Shown here: positions 8,140-16,800 of the stretch, one piece after another
Position numbering within the stretch: position 1 is the first letter of the stretch
Layout of the letters: every line of letters starts with the position of its first letter
NCBI GenBank assembly: GCA_002327445.1
Contig: DCWA01000012.1
Location: 19,366 to 83,365 of the forward strand
DNA length: 64,000 bases
Direction: 5' to 3'
DNA from: Desulfobacteraceae bacterium UBA2174
GTDB lineage: Bacteria; Desulfobacterota; Desulfobacteria; Desulfobacterales; UBA2174
Program-made: the position numbers and the translations under genes
The notes under the pieces: model-generated
Seen by the model: only the letters and a program-made list of their open reading frames with translations
What the model was told of the DNA's origin: nothing
Database searches by the model: none

Positions 8140-8919
8140 ATGTTAAAAATTCTCAAGACGCGATTTCAGCAAAAATACCGTACCCTGTCCTACCCGGACG
8201 GCCCGGCGCCCGAGATGCCCCTTCGGTTCGCGGGGCGACCCGTATTGGATCCCGGTTGCCAGGCCGGGTGCGGCGCCTGCCGGTCCGCCTGCCCCACCGG
8301 TGCCATCATGGCGGCGCCGGCAGGCGGTACCTTGTCACTGGATACGGGTCGCTGCCTTTTCTGCCGGGCTTGTGAAAAATCATGTCCGCAAGGCTTGATC
8401 CGGTTCTCCCGGGACCACGGCCTGGCAAGTGCCACGCGCCAGGGGCTGGTCATCGAAACCGGTGCCGTTCAAACGGTTTCGGCCCGCAACGAATTGGCCG
8501 CCACGTTGTTTGCCCGTTCCCTCAAGCTCAGACAGGTTTCCGCCGGCGGATGCAATGCCTGCGAGGCGGACTGCAATGTGCTCGGCACGCCGGCCTGGGA
8601 TATCGGCCGCTTCGGAATCCAGTTCGTGGCTTCCCCGCGGCACGCGGACGGACTTTTGGTCACCGGTCCGGTGACCGACAACATGCGTCTTGCCCTGGAA
8701 AAGACATACGCGGCCGTCCCCGATCCGAAAATCGTCATCGCCGTGGGGGCCTGTGCCATCTCCGGCGGGCCTTACGCCGAACATGCCGAACAGCACAATG
8801 GCGCCTCATCCGTCGTGCCGGTGGACCTCTTCATTCCCGGCTGCCCCCCGCATCCGCTAACCATTCTTGACGGGCTCTTGAAATTGTCGGGCAGGATCAC
8901 CGCTGTCGAAAATAGCTGA
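8140..8919 (+). CDS. Fused ferredoxin-NuoB-like small subunit (HyfH-HyfI type)
   Basis: A 259-residue protein that joins two modules usually made separately. Residues 38-90 form a bacterial-type 2x[4Fe-4S] ferredoxin domain: CQAGCGACRSACPTGA (first cysteine spaced by three rather than two residues) and CLFCRACEKSCPQG. Residues about 120-255 are NuoB/HycG-like, with N2-type ligands in GGCNACEADCN, GACAISGG and PGCPPHP. It should pass electrons along three iron-sulfur clusters to the large-subunit interface. It is the last subunit gene of the Ehr operon and lies 24 bp behind the large subunit. No separate NuoI/HyfH gene is present, which the fusion explains. Confidence 0.87.
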   Translation: MLKILKTRFQQKYRTLSYPDGPAPEMPLRFAGRPVLDPGCQAGCGACRSACPTGAIMAAPAGGTLSLDTGRCLFCRACEKSCPQGLIRFSRDHGLASATRQGLVIETGAVQTVSARNELAATLFARSLKLRQVSAGGCNACEADCNVLGTPAWDIGRFGIQFVASPRHADGLLVTGPVTDNMRLALEKTYAAVPDPKIVIAVGACAISGGPYAEHAEQHNGASSVVPVDLFIPGCPPHPLTILDGLLKLSGRITAVENS

Positions 8920-9091
8920 AAACCGGCGACCGCCGGTCTGGATAAATAACGTGAACGCCAGACATGAGCCTTGAGGGCAATTCATCTCCGGCTCGACCAC
9001 CGGTTTCGGATTCGGCCGGACACAGCGTCCATGGAGATTGCATGCGGGTGTCGCTGCATTGCCAATCCAACCCAAGCGGAGGATAAAGAAA

Positions 9092-9538
9092 ATGGCACAG
9101 ACGGAGAATTTCCTGATCGTGGTCAACAGCGGAACCGACAAACCTTATAATCATTACGCCGCTTACGTGGTCGCTTTGCTGGCCAAACACGTCGCCAAGA
9201 TTCCCAACGTGACCGTCTACTACGGCCCGTACGGGGTGGCGATGACCAGAAAGGGCGAGCTGGCCAAGCTGCCGATCCAGAAAGAGGTCAAGGAGCTGAT
9301 CGCCGGACAGGTGGCCGGTCTCGCCGCCTCGGCCCTGCCGGACAACCTGGAGCAGCTTGCCCGTTTCGAGAAAGTCCAACTCGGCGTCAACATCGTTTCC
9401 TGCGGCACTTTCCATGTCATCGACGGCGGCGGCAAGACCATCGAGGACACCTCGGGGATTGAAGACTTCATCGTGCCGGTGAAGTTGCCCGACGCCGCCG
9501 GAGCCCTGCTGGGCGCCGACAAGATCCATTATCTGTAA
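9092..9538 (+). CDS. DsrE-like small sulfur-carrier-type protein
   Basis: A 148-residue soluble protein with the look of the DsrE/DsrF-like fold: an N-terminal strand FLIVVNSGTDKPYNH, alternating helices and strands, and a single cysteine in VNIVSCGTFHVIDG where DsrE-family proteins often carry their persulfide-forming cysteine. The start at 9092 follows a good Shine-Dalgarno (GGAGG at 9077-9081). Upstream ATGs lack one. It lies 172 bp after the Ehr operon and is probably transcribed separately. A role in sulfur relay is possible from the fold but is not shown by the context. Family assignment is from pattern recognition only. Confidence 0.6.
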   Translation: MAQTENFLIVVNSGTDKPYNHYAAYVVALLAKHVAKIPNVTVYYGPYGVAMTRKGELAKLPIQKEVKELIAGQVAGLAASALPDNLEQLARFEKVQLGVNIVSCGTFHVIDGGGKTIEDTSGIEDFIVPVKLPDAAGALLGADKIHYL

Positions 9539-9578
9539 AAACAGAACGCAGCGACCCCCGATGCATTTTTGTCAGCCT

Positions 9579-9733
9579 TGATAACGTCGTAAAAAATCCG
9601 AATTGTCATCCCGAGCGCAGCGAGGGATCTCTTCGTAAAACGAAATGTATAATAATAGCAGACGTTTGAGGTTCCTCGTCGCAAGCTCCTCGGAATGACA
9701 ATGGCTGTTTTCGGCTTTTTTACGACGTTATCA
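9579..9733. mobile_element. 155-bp MITE-like element, copy 1
   Basis: A 155-bp sequence bounded by perfect 18-bp terminal inverted repeats: TGATAACGTCGTAAAAAA at 9579-9596 and its complement at 9716-9733. Inside the termini a second palindrome starts with TGTCATCCCGAGCGCAGCGA and ends with TCCTCGGAATGACA. It has no coding capacity of its own; apparent reading frames through it are artefacts. Two more copies lie at 38093-38407 and 44101-44255. No clear target duplication flanks this copy. Confidence 0.85.
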
Positions 9734-10081
9734 TCCTTCACATATAACGCGGTTCAGGGTTGACAGCGGCTTTCCTTCGTGAATATTCAGTTATACACAT
9801 TCAGAAAAAAGGTGATGGCGCATCTTGACCGCAGTCCTTGCGGGGGTTTTAAAAAGAGGTGTCGCCTACTTGACGGGCCGGGTGCACCTCCGGCGTTTCG
9901 TGGTAATCCGGTAGCCACATTCACCGATAATCCTGGGAAGGGGGCGCCATGAGCAACCGACGCTGGCCGCCGAGCTGACATGTCGGTCCACTGTTTCCCA
10001 CTCTCGGATTCCCTCTCGGCCGGCTGGCCGCCGGAGCGATATTTCTCCTGTAAAAAATCCAAAACGGCGTTGTTCAAAGCA

Positions 10082-10136
10082 CCCCATGCAGCCTGACGGG
10101 CAATCTGATCGCCCCGGCAGCGATCATGGGGTTTTT
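10082..10136 (+). terminator. Terminator-like hairpin
   Basis: CCCCATG (10082-10088) pairs with CATGGGG (10125-10131), followed directly by TTTTT (10132-10136). An inner hairpin GATCG/CGATC (10107-10111 and 10121-10125) shares the right arm and would compete. The orientation suits rightward transcription ending before the defence island. Confidence 0.5.
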
Positions 10137-10234
10137 CATTTAGGGTGTGGCGCGATGGTAAGTTGGTACTGGAGTTTTGCGATCAAGATGCAGACAAAAT
10201 GCTTTGAAACATTTACAGGTATCGCTCTAATCTA

Positions 10235-10265
10235 CGGAAGTCGCCACGGAAGTCGCCACGGAAGT
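10235..10265. repeat. 12-bp tandem repeat, about 2.6 copies
   Basis: The unit CGGAAGTCGCCA is repeated at 10235-10246 and 10247-10258 and continues for seven more bases. Too short and too few for a CRISPR; a simple slippage repeat. Confidence 0.75.
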
Positions 10266-10312
10266 CAGGGAGGCTTGTTAAATGCTGAAGGTGGAAATGC
10301 CCCCGCTTGAAA

Positions 10313-10405
10313 ATGATGGCAAAACCATCAAGGCCGGAGAAACTGGACGGCTGGGCCGATGATCTGAAACTTGGCCTGGAACGTGAAATCAAGAAAATCG
10401 AATAG
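10313..10405 (+). pseudogene. 30-codon remnant resembling a helicase C-terminus
   Basis: The short frame reads MMAKPSRPEKLDGWADDLKL and continues with a charged helix ending LEREIKKIE before a TAG. This W-A-D-D-L-x-L-x-L-E-R-E-I pattern resembles the C-terminal helix found at the end of some large SNF2-type helicases of restriction-like systems. I read it as the last piece of a deleted helicase gene, 46 bp in front of the HEPN-like gene. It could instead be a genuine tiny protein. No strong ribosome binding site is visible. Confidence 0.3.
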
Positions 10406-10451
10406 CGGTTGAAACACCGCGTGATGTCTGTTTTAAGAGGGATGCAGGGCC

Positions 10452-10892
10452 ATGAAAACGGTCGATTTCCGTCTTGCCGCCACTCGTCATTATCACGACG
10501 GCGAGCTGCTGGTGAAAAATGGCCGGCATGCGAATGCGGGCCAATTGTATGGTTTTACTGCGGAATGTGGCATCAAATGGCTCCTGGTGCAGTCGGGTTA
10601 CCCATCTGATCCTGCAACAGGCGACATCATCAAGGAAAGGAAGAAACGATTCCGAGCGCATATTCATGAATTGATAAACAATATTCACATGGTTGCCGTC
10701 TTTCTGGAAGGGCGCGGCGCTTCCAAATATCTTGCCATGATCCCGAGTATCGGGGATTTTTCCGATTGGAAGACGGATCATCGCTACTACATCGATTCGG
10801 CCTTGCCTTTCTCGGTTGAGCGTTGGCGAAAAGCTGCCCATGAAATCATGCAAATGCTTGATGAGGCCTTCATGAATGGAGGATCGCCATGA
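10452..10892 (+). CDS. HEPN-like small protein, first gene of an ATPase trio
   Basis: A 146-residue protein. Its N-terminal half follows the HEPN-type pattern h..DAxxL...GRxxNAxxLxxxAxExxxKxLL: here ATRHYHDGELLVKNGRHANA followed by GQLYGFTAECGIKWLL. A possible R-x5-H (RWRKAAH, near residue 126) stands in the C-terminal part, but it does not match the canonical HEPN RNase Rx4H motif well, so nuclease activity cannot be claimed. The gene is translationally coupled (ATGA overlap at 10889) to the KGGVGR ATPase. HEPN proteins in defence operons often act as RNases or as scaffolds. The assignment to HEPN is by eye and moderate. Confidence 0.5.
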   Translation: MKTVDFRLAATRHYHDGELLVKNGRHANAGQLYGFTAECGIKWLLVQSGYPSDPATGDIIKERKKRFRAHIHELINNIHMVAVFLEGRGASKYLAMIPSIGDFSDWKTDHRYYIDSALPFSVERWRKAAHEIMQMLDEAFMNGGSP

Positions 10893-12205
10893 CCCGAAAT
10901 ATGGTCTATTTTAACGATGCCTTGGCGGAGACAGTAGGTTTCTTGCGCAAGGTAAAATTTCCCGCTAGCGTTGAACCGTTGGTGATCCGTGATTTGAATG
11001 GCCGCATCCGCATCGCTCTGAAAGGGGGCAACAAAGAAAAGCACCGGGATCTTGAAGCCCGCATCGGCGAAAAGATGAGCTTACTGGCGCCGTTTGTCGG
11101 AGGCGGTGCAAACGGAGTGCTTTTCCCCGACGACTTTTTCGACCCCGACAGCGTATTCAACCATCCGGACATCCTCGATCTCTTGTTGCCGGAGGCGGAC
11201 AAGCCGGTGCGTCTTCTCGATCGCCAGATTGTCGGGCAGGACTGGTTGCGTCCGGCGCCAGGCGTGCCAACCTGCCACCGGATCGTCTTTTTTGGAATCA
11301 AAGGAGGCGTCGGGCGCTCAACGGCGATGTCGATCGCCGCTTACCATCTGGCCCGCACCGGCAAGCGGGTGCTGTTGATCGATTTCGACCTGGAATCGCC
11401 GGGACTTTCCGGACTGCTGCTCCCGCCCGAGCGCCTCTCTGATTTCGGAATGGTGGACTGGTTTATCGAGGATGCCGTGGGCCAAGGTGAAGCGGTACTG
11501 AAGCGCATGATCTCGGTAAGCCCGCTTTCCGAGTATACTCAAGGCGAAATCCGGGTAGCGGCGGCCATGGGGCTGGACGAGAAATTTTATCTGGCCAAGC
11601 TGTCCAGGGTGTTTGCGGAAGTCTCTAGCGATAATCGCGTGGAGCGTTTTTCTCAAAGAGCCAACCGGCTCGTTGCCGCGCTGGAGGCCCAAGAGAAACC
11701 AGATGTCGTCCTTATTGATAGCCGGGCCGGACTGCACGACCTTGCGGCGGTGAGCATCGTTGGCCTTTCCACGGTAGCACTTTTGTTTGCAGTGGATTCG
11801 GCCCAGACCTGGCAGGCATATCGGCTCCTATTTTCCCAGTGGCAGTGCTACCCTTCGGTTTTAAAACGCTTGAGGGACCGCCTTGTCGTGGTGGAGGCGT
11901 TGTTTCCGGAAGCAAATCAAGCGGAACGTGCGAGATTGTTTTTGGAAAACGTATACAAACTTTTTTCGGAAACGATCTATGAACAAATCGAGGCTGGCGG
12001 GGATCACGATCCTGAAATATTCAACTTCGATTTGAACGACACCTCGGCACCGCACCATCCGTTGCTGATCAAGTGGAACAATCGCTTCCAGGAGTTCAAC
12101 CCGTTGATGCTTCCCGAGGGCGTGCTGACGGAGGCCGAGATTGCGGCAACCTTCGGCGATTTTCTCAAAGGCCTGGACCGCCTGACTGAAGGAGGTACGA
12201 CATGA
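10889..12205 (+). CDS. KGGVGR-motif ParA/MinD-like ATPase
   Basis: A 438-residue protein. Residues 1-130 are a unique N-terminal region; the ATPase starts at about residue 131 with VFFGIKGGVGRSTAMSIAAY. The deviant Walker A ends in GR where ParA/MinD proteins have GK, placing it in the KGGVGR variant group. The switch regions are recognisable: LLIDFDLESPGLSG (Walker A') and PDVVLIDSRAGLHDLAAVS (Walker B). A ParA-type dimerising ATPase is implied. The genes on either side are joined by 4-bp ATGA overlaps, so the three products are probably made in a fixed ratio. A link to DNA segregation is unlikely because no ParB or parS partner is adjacent; its place in a defence island suggests a regulatory or sensor ATPase. 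Confidence 0.78.
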   Translation: MTRNMVYFNDALAETVGFLRKVKFPASVEPLVIRDLNGRIRIALKGGNKEKHRDLEARIGEKMSLLAPFVGGGANGVLFPDDFFDPDSVFNHPDILDLLLPEADKPVRLLDRQIVGQDWLRPAPGVPTCHRIVFFGIKGGVGRSTAMSIAAYHLARTGKRVLLIDFDLESPGLSGLLLPPERLSDFGMVDWFIEDAVGQGEAVLKRMISVSPLSEYTQGEIRVAAAMGLDEKFYLAKLSRVFAEVSSDNRVERFSQRANRLVAALEAQEKPDVVLIDSRAGLHDLAAVSIVGLSTVALLFAVDSAQTWQAYRLLFSQWQCYPSVLKRLRDRLVVVEALFPEANQAERARLFLENVYKLFSETIYEQIEAGGDHDPEIFNFDLNDTSAPHHPLLIKWNNRFQEFNPLMLPEGVLTEAEIAATFGDFLKGLDRLTEGGTT

Positions 12206-13671
12206 TCGCACCTTTTCCGAAAAGTGAAACCCGACAGGCCTTGAACGATGCGCTTCCCGCAAACGATCAGGCCGGCTCCACGCCTTCAACTCAAGTCGCC
12301 TACACCTATGTTCCGCCGAGTCATGCCCGCGCACTGGACCCGGACAATACTTTGGTGGAAGGGATACGGGGTGCAGGGAAAAGTTTCTGGTGGGCCGCGC
12401 TGAATTCCAAAACCCATCGACGATTTGTCGCATCGGCCTTCCCGGAAGCGCGAGTCGGCCACAATGTCGAGACTTCGCAAGGTTTCGGGGCTCAACTGCA
12501 AAATACGGATGCACCTGGAAAGGATACCCTGGTCCGGTTGACGGAAGACTTTGAACCGCGCCAGGTATGGAAGGCAATCATCGCCTCTCATATCGGTTTT
12601 CCCGCCCCTTTTCCCATCGAAAAGTGGCGGGACAAGGTGGATTGGGTAAATCGTCATCCTGAAGAATATGATGAATTGCTCTATGCCGCGGATGAACGCC
12701 TGAAGCAGCAAGGTACAATCCGACTGATTCTCTTCGATGCCCTCGACCGGCTGGCGGACGATTGGCATCATATCCGCCCGCTGGCGCGATCCCTGTTTCA
12801 GGTAGCCCTCGATTTGCGCGGCTGCCAGGCGATCCGGACCAAGCTCTTTGTCCGGCCGGACATGATCGAAGACCATGAGATTTTCAATTTTCCCGATTCG
12901 TCCAAACTGCTGGCCAGAAAAGTCTCGTTGACCTGGCAACGGGCGGACCTGTATGCGCTGCTTTTCCAATGCCTCGGCAACGCGCCCGATCCGGGGGGAC
13001 GCGCATTCCGTGACAACTGCCTTAAAAGCCTCAATCTGAGCTGGAGACGCGACGATGCAAGCGGCGCTTGGGTGGTGCCGAAGATGTTACGGCAGGAGGA
13101 AGAAACGCAAAAGAAGGTTTTTCACGCCATTGCCGGACCGACCATGGCCGGCGACCCCAGCGGTCACAAGCGCGGTTTTCCTTATACCTGGCTTCCCAAT
13201 CATCTTATGGACGGTCGCGCTCAAGTGAGCCCGCGCAGCTTCTGCGCGGCCTTGAGACACGCTGTTAGCATCAGCCTTCCTGAAGACTGGCCTTTCCCGT
13301 TGCATTTCAGGGCCATCCAAACCGGTGTACGGGAAGCCTCCCGCATCCGGGTGGATGAGATTACCCGCGAAGACTATCCCTGGGTTCAGCAGGTGATGGA
13401 ACCTTTGTCGGGTCGCATCATCGTGCCGTGCGAACCTAACGGATTCATTTCCATCTGGAAAAAAAAGAAAACCATTGGCAATCTCATCGGGCAGGGCGAC
13501 AGCGTCAAACTGCCGCCGCAGCATCTGGAGGAAGGCCCGGAAGGCATCCTGAAAGACTTGGAAGGATTGGGGATAATCCAGAGACTGCGGGACGGGCGGA
13601 TTCAGATGCCCGATGTCTACCGGATCGCCTTCGGCCTGGGACGCAAAGGCGGGGTCAGGCCGTTAAAGTAG
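12202..13671 (+). CDS. P-loop ATPase, third gene of the HEPN/KGGVGR trio
   Basis: A 489-residue protein of no family I can name with certainty. A Walker A LVEGIRGAGKSFWWAAL lies at about residues 51-67 and a Walker B-like IRLILFDALDRLADDW at about residues 172-187, resembling STAND or KAP-type P-loop enzymes. The C-terminal 80 residues (PPQHLEEGPEGILKDLEGLG onward) look like a winged helix. The ATG overlaps the stop of the KGGVGR gene (ATGA at 12202). No nuclease motif is visible. The likely role is a nucleotide-driven partner of the KGGVGR ATPase; this is inference from coupling and context. Confidence 0.65.
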   Translation: MIAPFPKSETRQALNDALPANDQAGSTPSTQVAYTYVPPSHARALDPDNTLVEGIRGAGKSFWWAALNSKTHRRFVASAFPEARVGHNVETSQGFGAQLQNTDAPGKDTLVRLTEDFEPRQVWKAIIASHIGFPAPFPIEKWRDKVDWVNRHPEEYDELLYAADERLKQQGTIRLILFDALDRLADDWHHIRPLARSLFQVALDLRGCQAIRTKLFVRPDMIEDHEIFNFPDSSKLLARKVSLTWQRADLYALLFQCLGNAPDPGGRAFRDNCLKSLNLSWRRDDASGAWVVPKMLRQEEETQKKVFHAIAGPTMAGDPSGHKRGFPYTWLPNHLMDGRAQVSPRSFCAALRHAVSISLPEDWPFPLHFRAIQTGVREASRIRVDEITREDYPWVQQVMEPLSGRIIVPCEPNGFISIWKKKKTIGNLIGQGDSVKLPPQHLEEGPEGILKDLEGLGIIQRLRDGRIQMPDVYRIAFGLGRKGGVRPLK

Positions 13672-13804
13672 GAGCGTGCCTTTCGCAGGGCGGATACTGT
13701 TATTTTTTCCGAAAGCTTTTGTCCTGATCTGACAGCGGTCGGTGATATGGTGGCCACGGCCGCCGGAAACCGGATCGCTTTCAACATCTCGGGAGACTTT
13801 CCGC

Positions 13805-16800
13805 ATGCCCCGGATTTTTGACAACATCGAAAATCGCCTGGTTCAAGCGCTATCCGATGCCATGGGATTGTCCGAGCGGGCCGATTTTTGCGTCGGCTAT
13901 TTCAACCTGCGCGGTTGGCGGCAAATTGACGCCTTGGTGGAAAAATACGGCGGCGGCGAAGGTCAGTGCTGCCGGTTGCTAATCGGCATGCAAAGGATGC
14001 CCGGCGACGAGCTCAGGGCGACCATGGGCCTCTCGTCGAGCGAAGGCCCCATCGACCAGGCCACCGCCGTTGTCTTGAAGCGCCGACTGGCCGGAGAATT
14101 TCGCGATCAGCTCATGATCGGCCTGCCCACCAGCGCCGATGAGGCAGGCCTGCGGCGCCTCGCTGCCCAGATCCAGGCCGGCAAGCTTGTCGTCAAGCTC
14201 TATCTGCGGCACCCGTTGCATGCCAAGCTCTATTTGCTGTTTCGGCAAGACCCGCTCAACCCCAAAATCGGCTATGTGGGCAGTAGCAACCTAACACTGG
14301 CCGGTCTGTCCAAACAGGGCGAGTTGAATGTGGATGTGCTCGACCACGATGCCTGCGACAAACTGGCCCGATGGTTCGAAGATCGCTGGAAGGATCGCTT
14401 TTGCATCGATATTTCAAAGGAACTGGTTGATATCATAAAAGAAAGCTGGGCCAGGCCGGAGCCGATTCCGCCCTATCAGATTTACATCAAAATGGCCTAC
14501 CATCTTTCCCGGGAGGCTCGGACCGGGCTCACCGAATTTCGCATTCCTTCCGATTTCGGCAATAAGCTGTTGGAATTTCAGGTCGCGGCGGTCAAGATTG
14601 CGGCCCATCACCTCAACAAGCGCGGAGGAGTGGTTATCGGTGATGTTGTCGGGCTCGGCAAAACCCTGATGGCCACGGCCCTGGCGCGCATTTTCGAGGA
14701 TGACCACGGGCTGGAAACCCTGATTATCTGCCCCAAAAACCTGGTTTCCATGTGGGATCAATACCGGTGGCGATATCGGTTGCGCGCCAAGGTCCTCTCT
14801 ATAACCCAGGTACAGAGCAAGTTACCGGATTTGCGTCGCTTTCGGTTGGTAATCATCGATGAGAGCCACAATCTTCGCAATCGGGACGGAAGCCGCTACC
14901 GGGCTATCGCCGAATACATCAGCGCCAATGACAGCCGCGTTGTGTTGCTCTCGGCCACGCCTTACAACAAGACCTATCTGGATCTTTCCAACCAGCTTCG
15001 CCTCTTTATCGACGAACACAAGGACATCGGTATTCGTCCGGAAAAGTACATCCGCGAACGAAGCGAAGACGAATTGCTGCGGATGCAGATTCCGGTGCGC
15101 TCCCTGGCGGCTTTCGAAAAAAGCGATCATGCCGATGATTGGCGCGATTTGATGCGCCTTTATCTGGTGCGCCGCACCCGCGGCTTCATCCAGGACAATT
15201 ATGCGCAATACGATTCCGAGCGGAAGCGAAAATACCTGACCTTCCCGGACGGGTCGCGGTCCTATTTTCCAGACAGGGTTCCCAAGACCGTGACGTTCAC
15301 CATCGACGACCGTGATCCGGACGATCCCTACGCACGGCTTTTTTCGGATGAAGTGGTCCAGACCGTCAACAACTTGACCCTGCCTCGCTACGGCCTGGGC
15401 AACTACCAGAAGCCTTCGCCTCGCCAGCCACCCACCGCTGAGGAAGCCCGGGTTCTGGCAGACCTTTCGCGAGCCGGATCGCGTTTGAAAGGTTTTTGTC
15501 GCACCAATCTTTTCAAACGATTGGAGAGCAGTGGACATGCCTTCATTCTATCCGTGGAGCGACATGTTCTCAGAAACTTTCTTTTCCTGCATGCCATCGA
15601 AACTGAACAGCCTCTTCCCATCGGCACTCAGGATGTCGGCCTGCTCGATACTTCAGCCAATGATCAGGACACCGAACTGTGGGATCCGGCCGCCGATGAT
15701 GGAAACGGCAACGGCACCGAGGATCCTTCCGCGGACATTCCAAAGCCGTTGACCGAAGCAGACTATCGCCAGCGAGCAGCCGAGGTGTACAGCCTGTATG
15801 AAAGGCATTTCAAACGGCGCTTCAAATGGCTGAGGCCGACTCTTTTTGACGCGTCGCTGGCAGGTGACCTCAAAAACGATGCCACTTCCTTGATGGCCGT
15901 CTTGCAGCGCGCCGGCGCATGGGACCCTGAAAGGGATGCCAAGGTAAAAGCCCTCTATGAGCTGCTTTCCGACCGTCATCCTCGAGAAAAAGTCCTTATT
16001 TTTTCACAGTTTGCCGACACGGTCGCCTACCTTGAATCCCAGTTGACCAAACGCGGCTTGTCTTTGCTGGCCGGGGTGACCGGTCAAACTGAAAATCCGA
16101 CCGAGATCGCTTATCGTTTCAGCCCGGTGAGCAACGAAAAGCGCATTCAAGTCCGGCCGGAAAACGAACTGCGCATCGTGGTGGCCACCGACGTGCTCAG
16201 CGAGGGCCAGAATCTTCAGGACTGCGCCATCATTGTCAACTACGACCTGCCGTGGGCCATCATCCGCTTGATCCAACGGGCCGGCCGGGTGGACCGCATC
16301 GGCCAGCAGGCGGATACCATTTTGTGCTATTCCTTTCTGCCCGCCGAAGGCGTTGAGCGTATCATCCGCCTGCGCGCCCGAGTGCGCCAGCGGTTGCAAC
16401 AAAACGCTGAGGTGGTCGGCGCTGACGAGACCTTCTTCGAGGATCAGGATCCCGACCAGGCGGTGCGCGATCTTTTCACCGAGAAGGCGGGCATCCTCGA
16501 CGGAGAGGAAGATGCCGAGGTGGACCTGGCCTCGTATGCCTATCAAATCTGGAAAAACGCTACCGACAGGAATCCGGGGCTGGCCAAAACCATTACCAGC
16601 ATGCCCAATGTGGTATACTCCACCAAACCCTTTACCCCATGTGTCGGCCAGCCCGAAGGTGTGCTGGTTTATTTGCGCACCGCTGAGGGAAACGATGCGT
16701 TGGCGTGGATCGATAAAGAAGGCAACAGCGTCACTGAATCCCAGTTTGCCATTCTGAAAGCCGCAGAATGCCGGCCGGATGTTGTGCCCTTGCCGCGCCA

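Larger units (their letters stand above)
9734..10312. other. Non-coding or decayed stretch
   Basis: I find no convincing gene here. The stretch has a TTGACA at 9761-9766, several GC-rich inverted repeats between about 9830 and 10060, a terminator-like hairpin at 10082-10136 and a short 12-bp tandem repeat. Together these could be a transcribed structured RNA of about 340 nt or the debris of a decayed gene at the edge of the defence island. I compared it by eye with tmRNA, RNase P RNA and the cobalamin riboswitch and could not match any of them. Confidence 0.4.

Noticed and set aside
9830..10060. Possible cobalamin riboswitch or tmRNA
   Set aside because: Conserved core words of either RNA could not be found on either strand, and no matching gene lies downstream.
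10235..10265. Possible CRISPR repeat
   Set aside because: Unit of 12 bp, no spacers, fewer than three copies.
10826..10850. HEPN RNase active site RWRKAAH
   Set aside because: R-x5-H spacing and the absence of a polar residue after Arg do not fit the Rx4H motif well; nuclease activity is not claimed.
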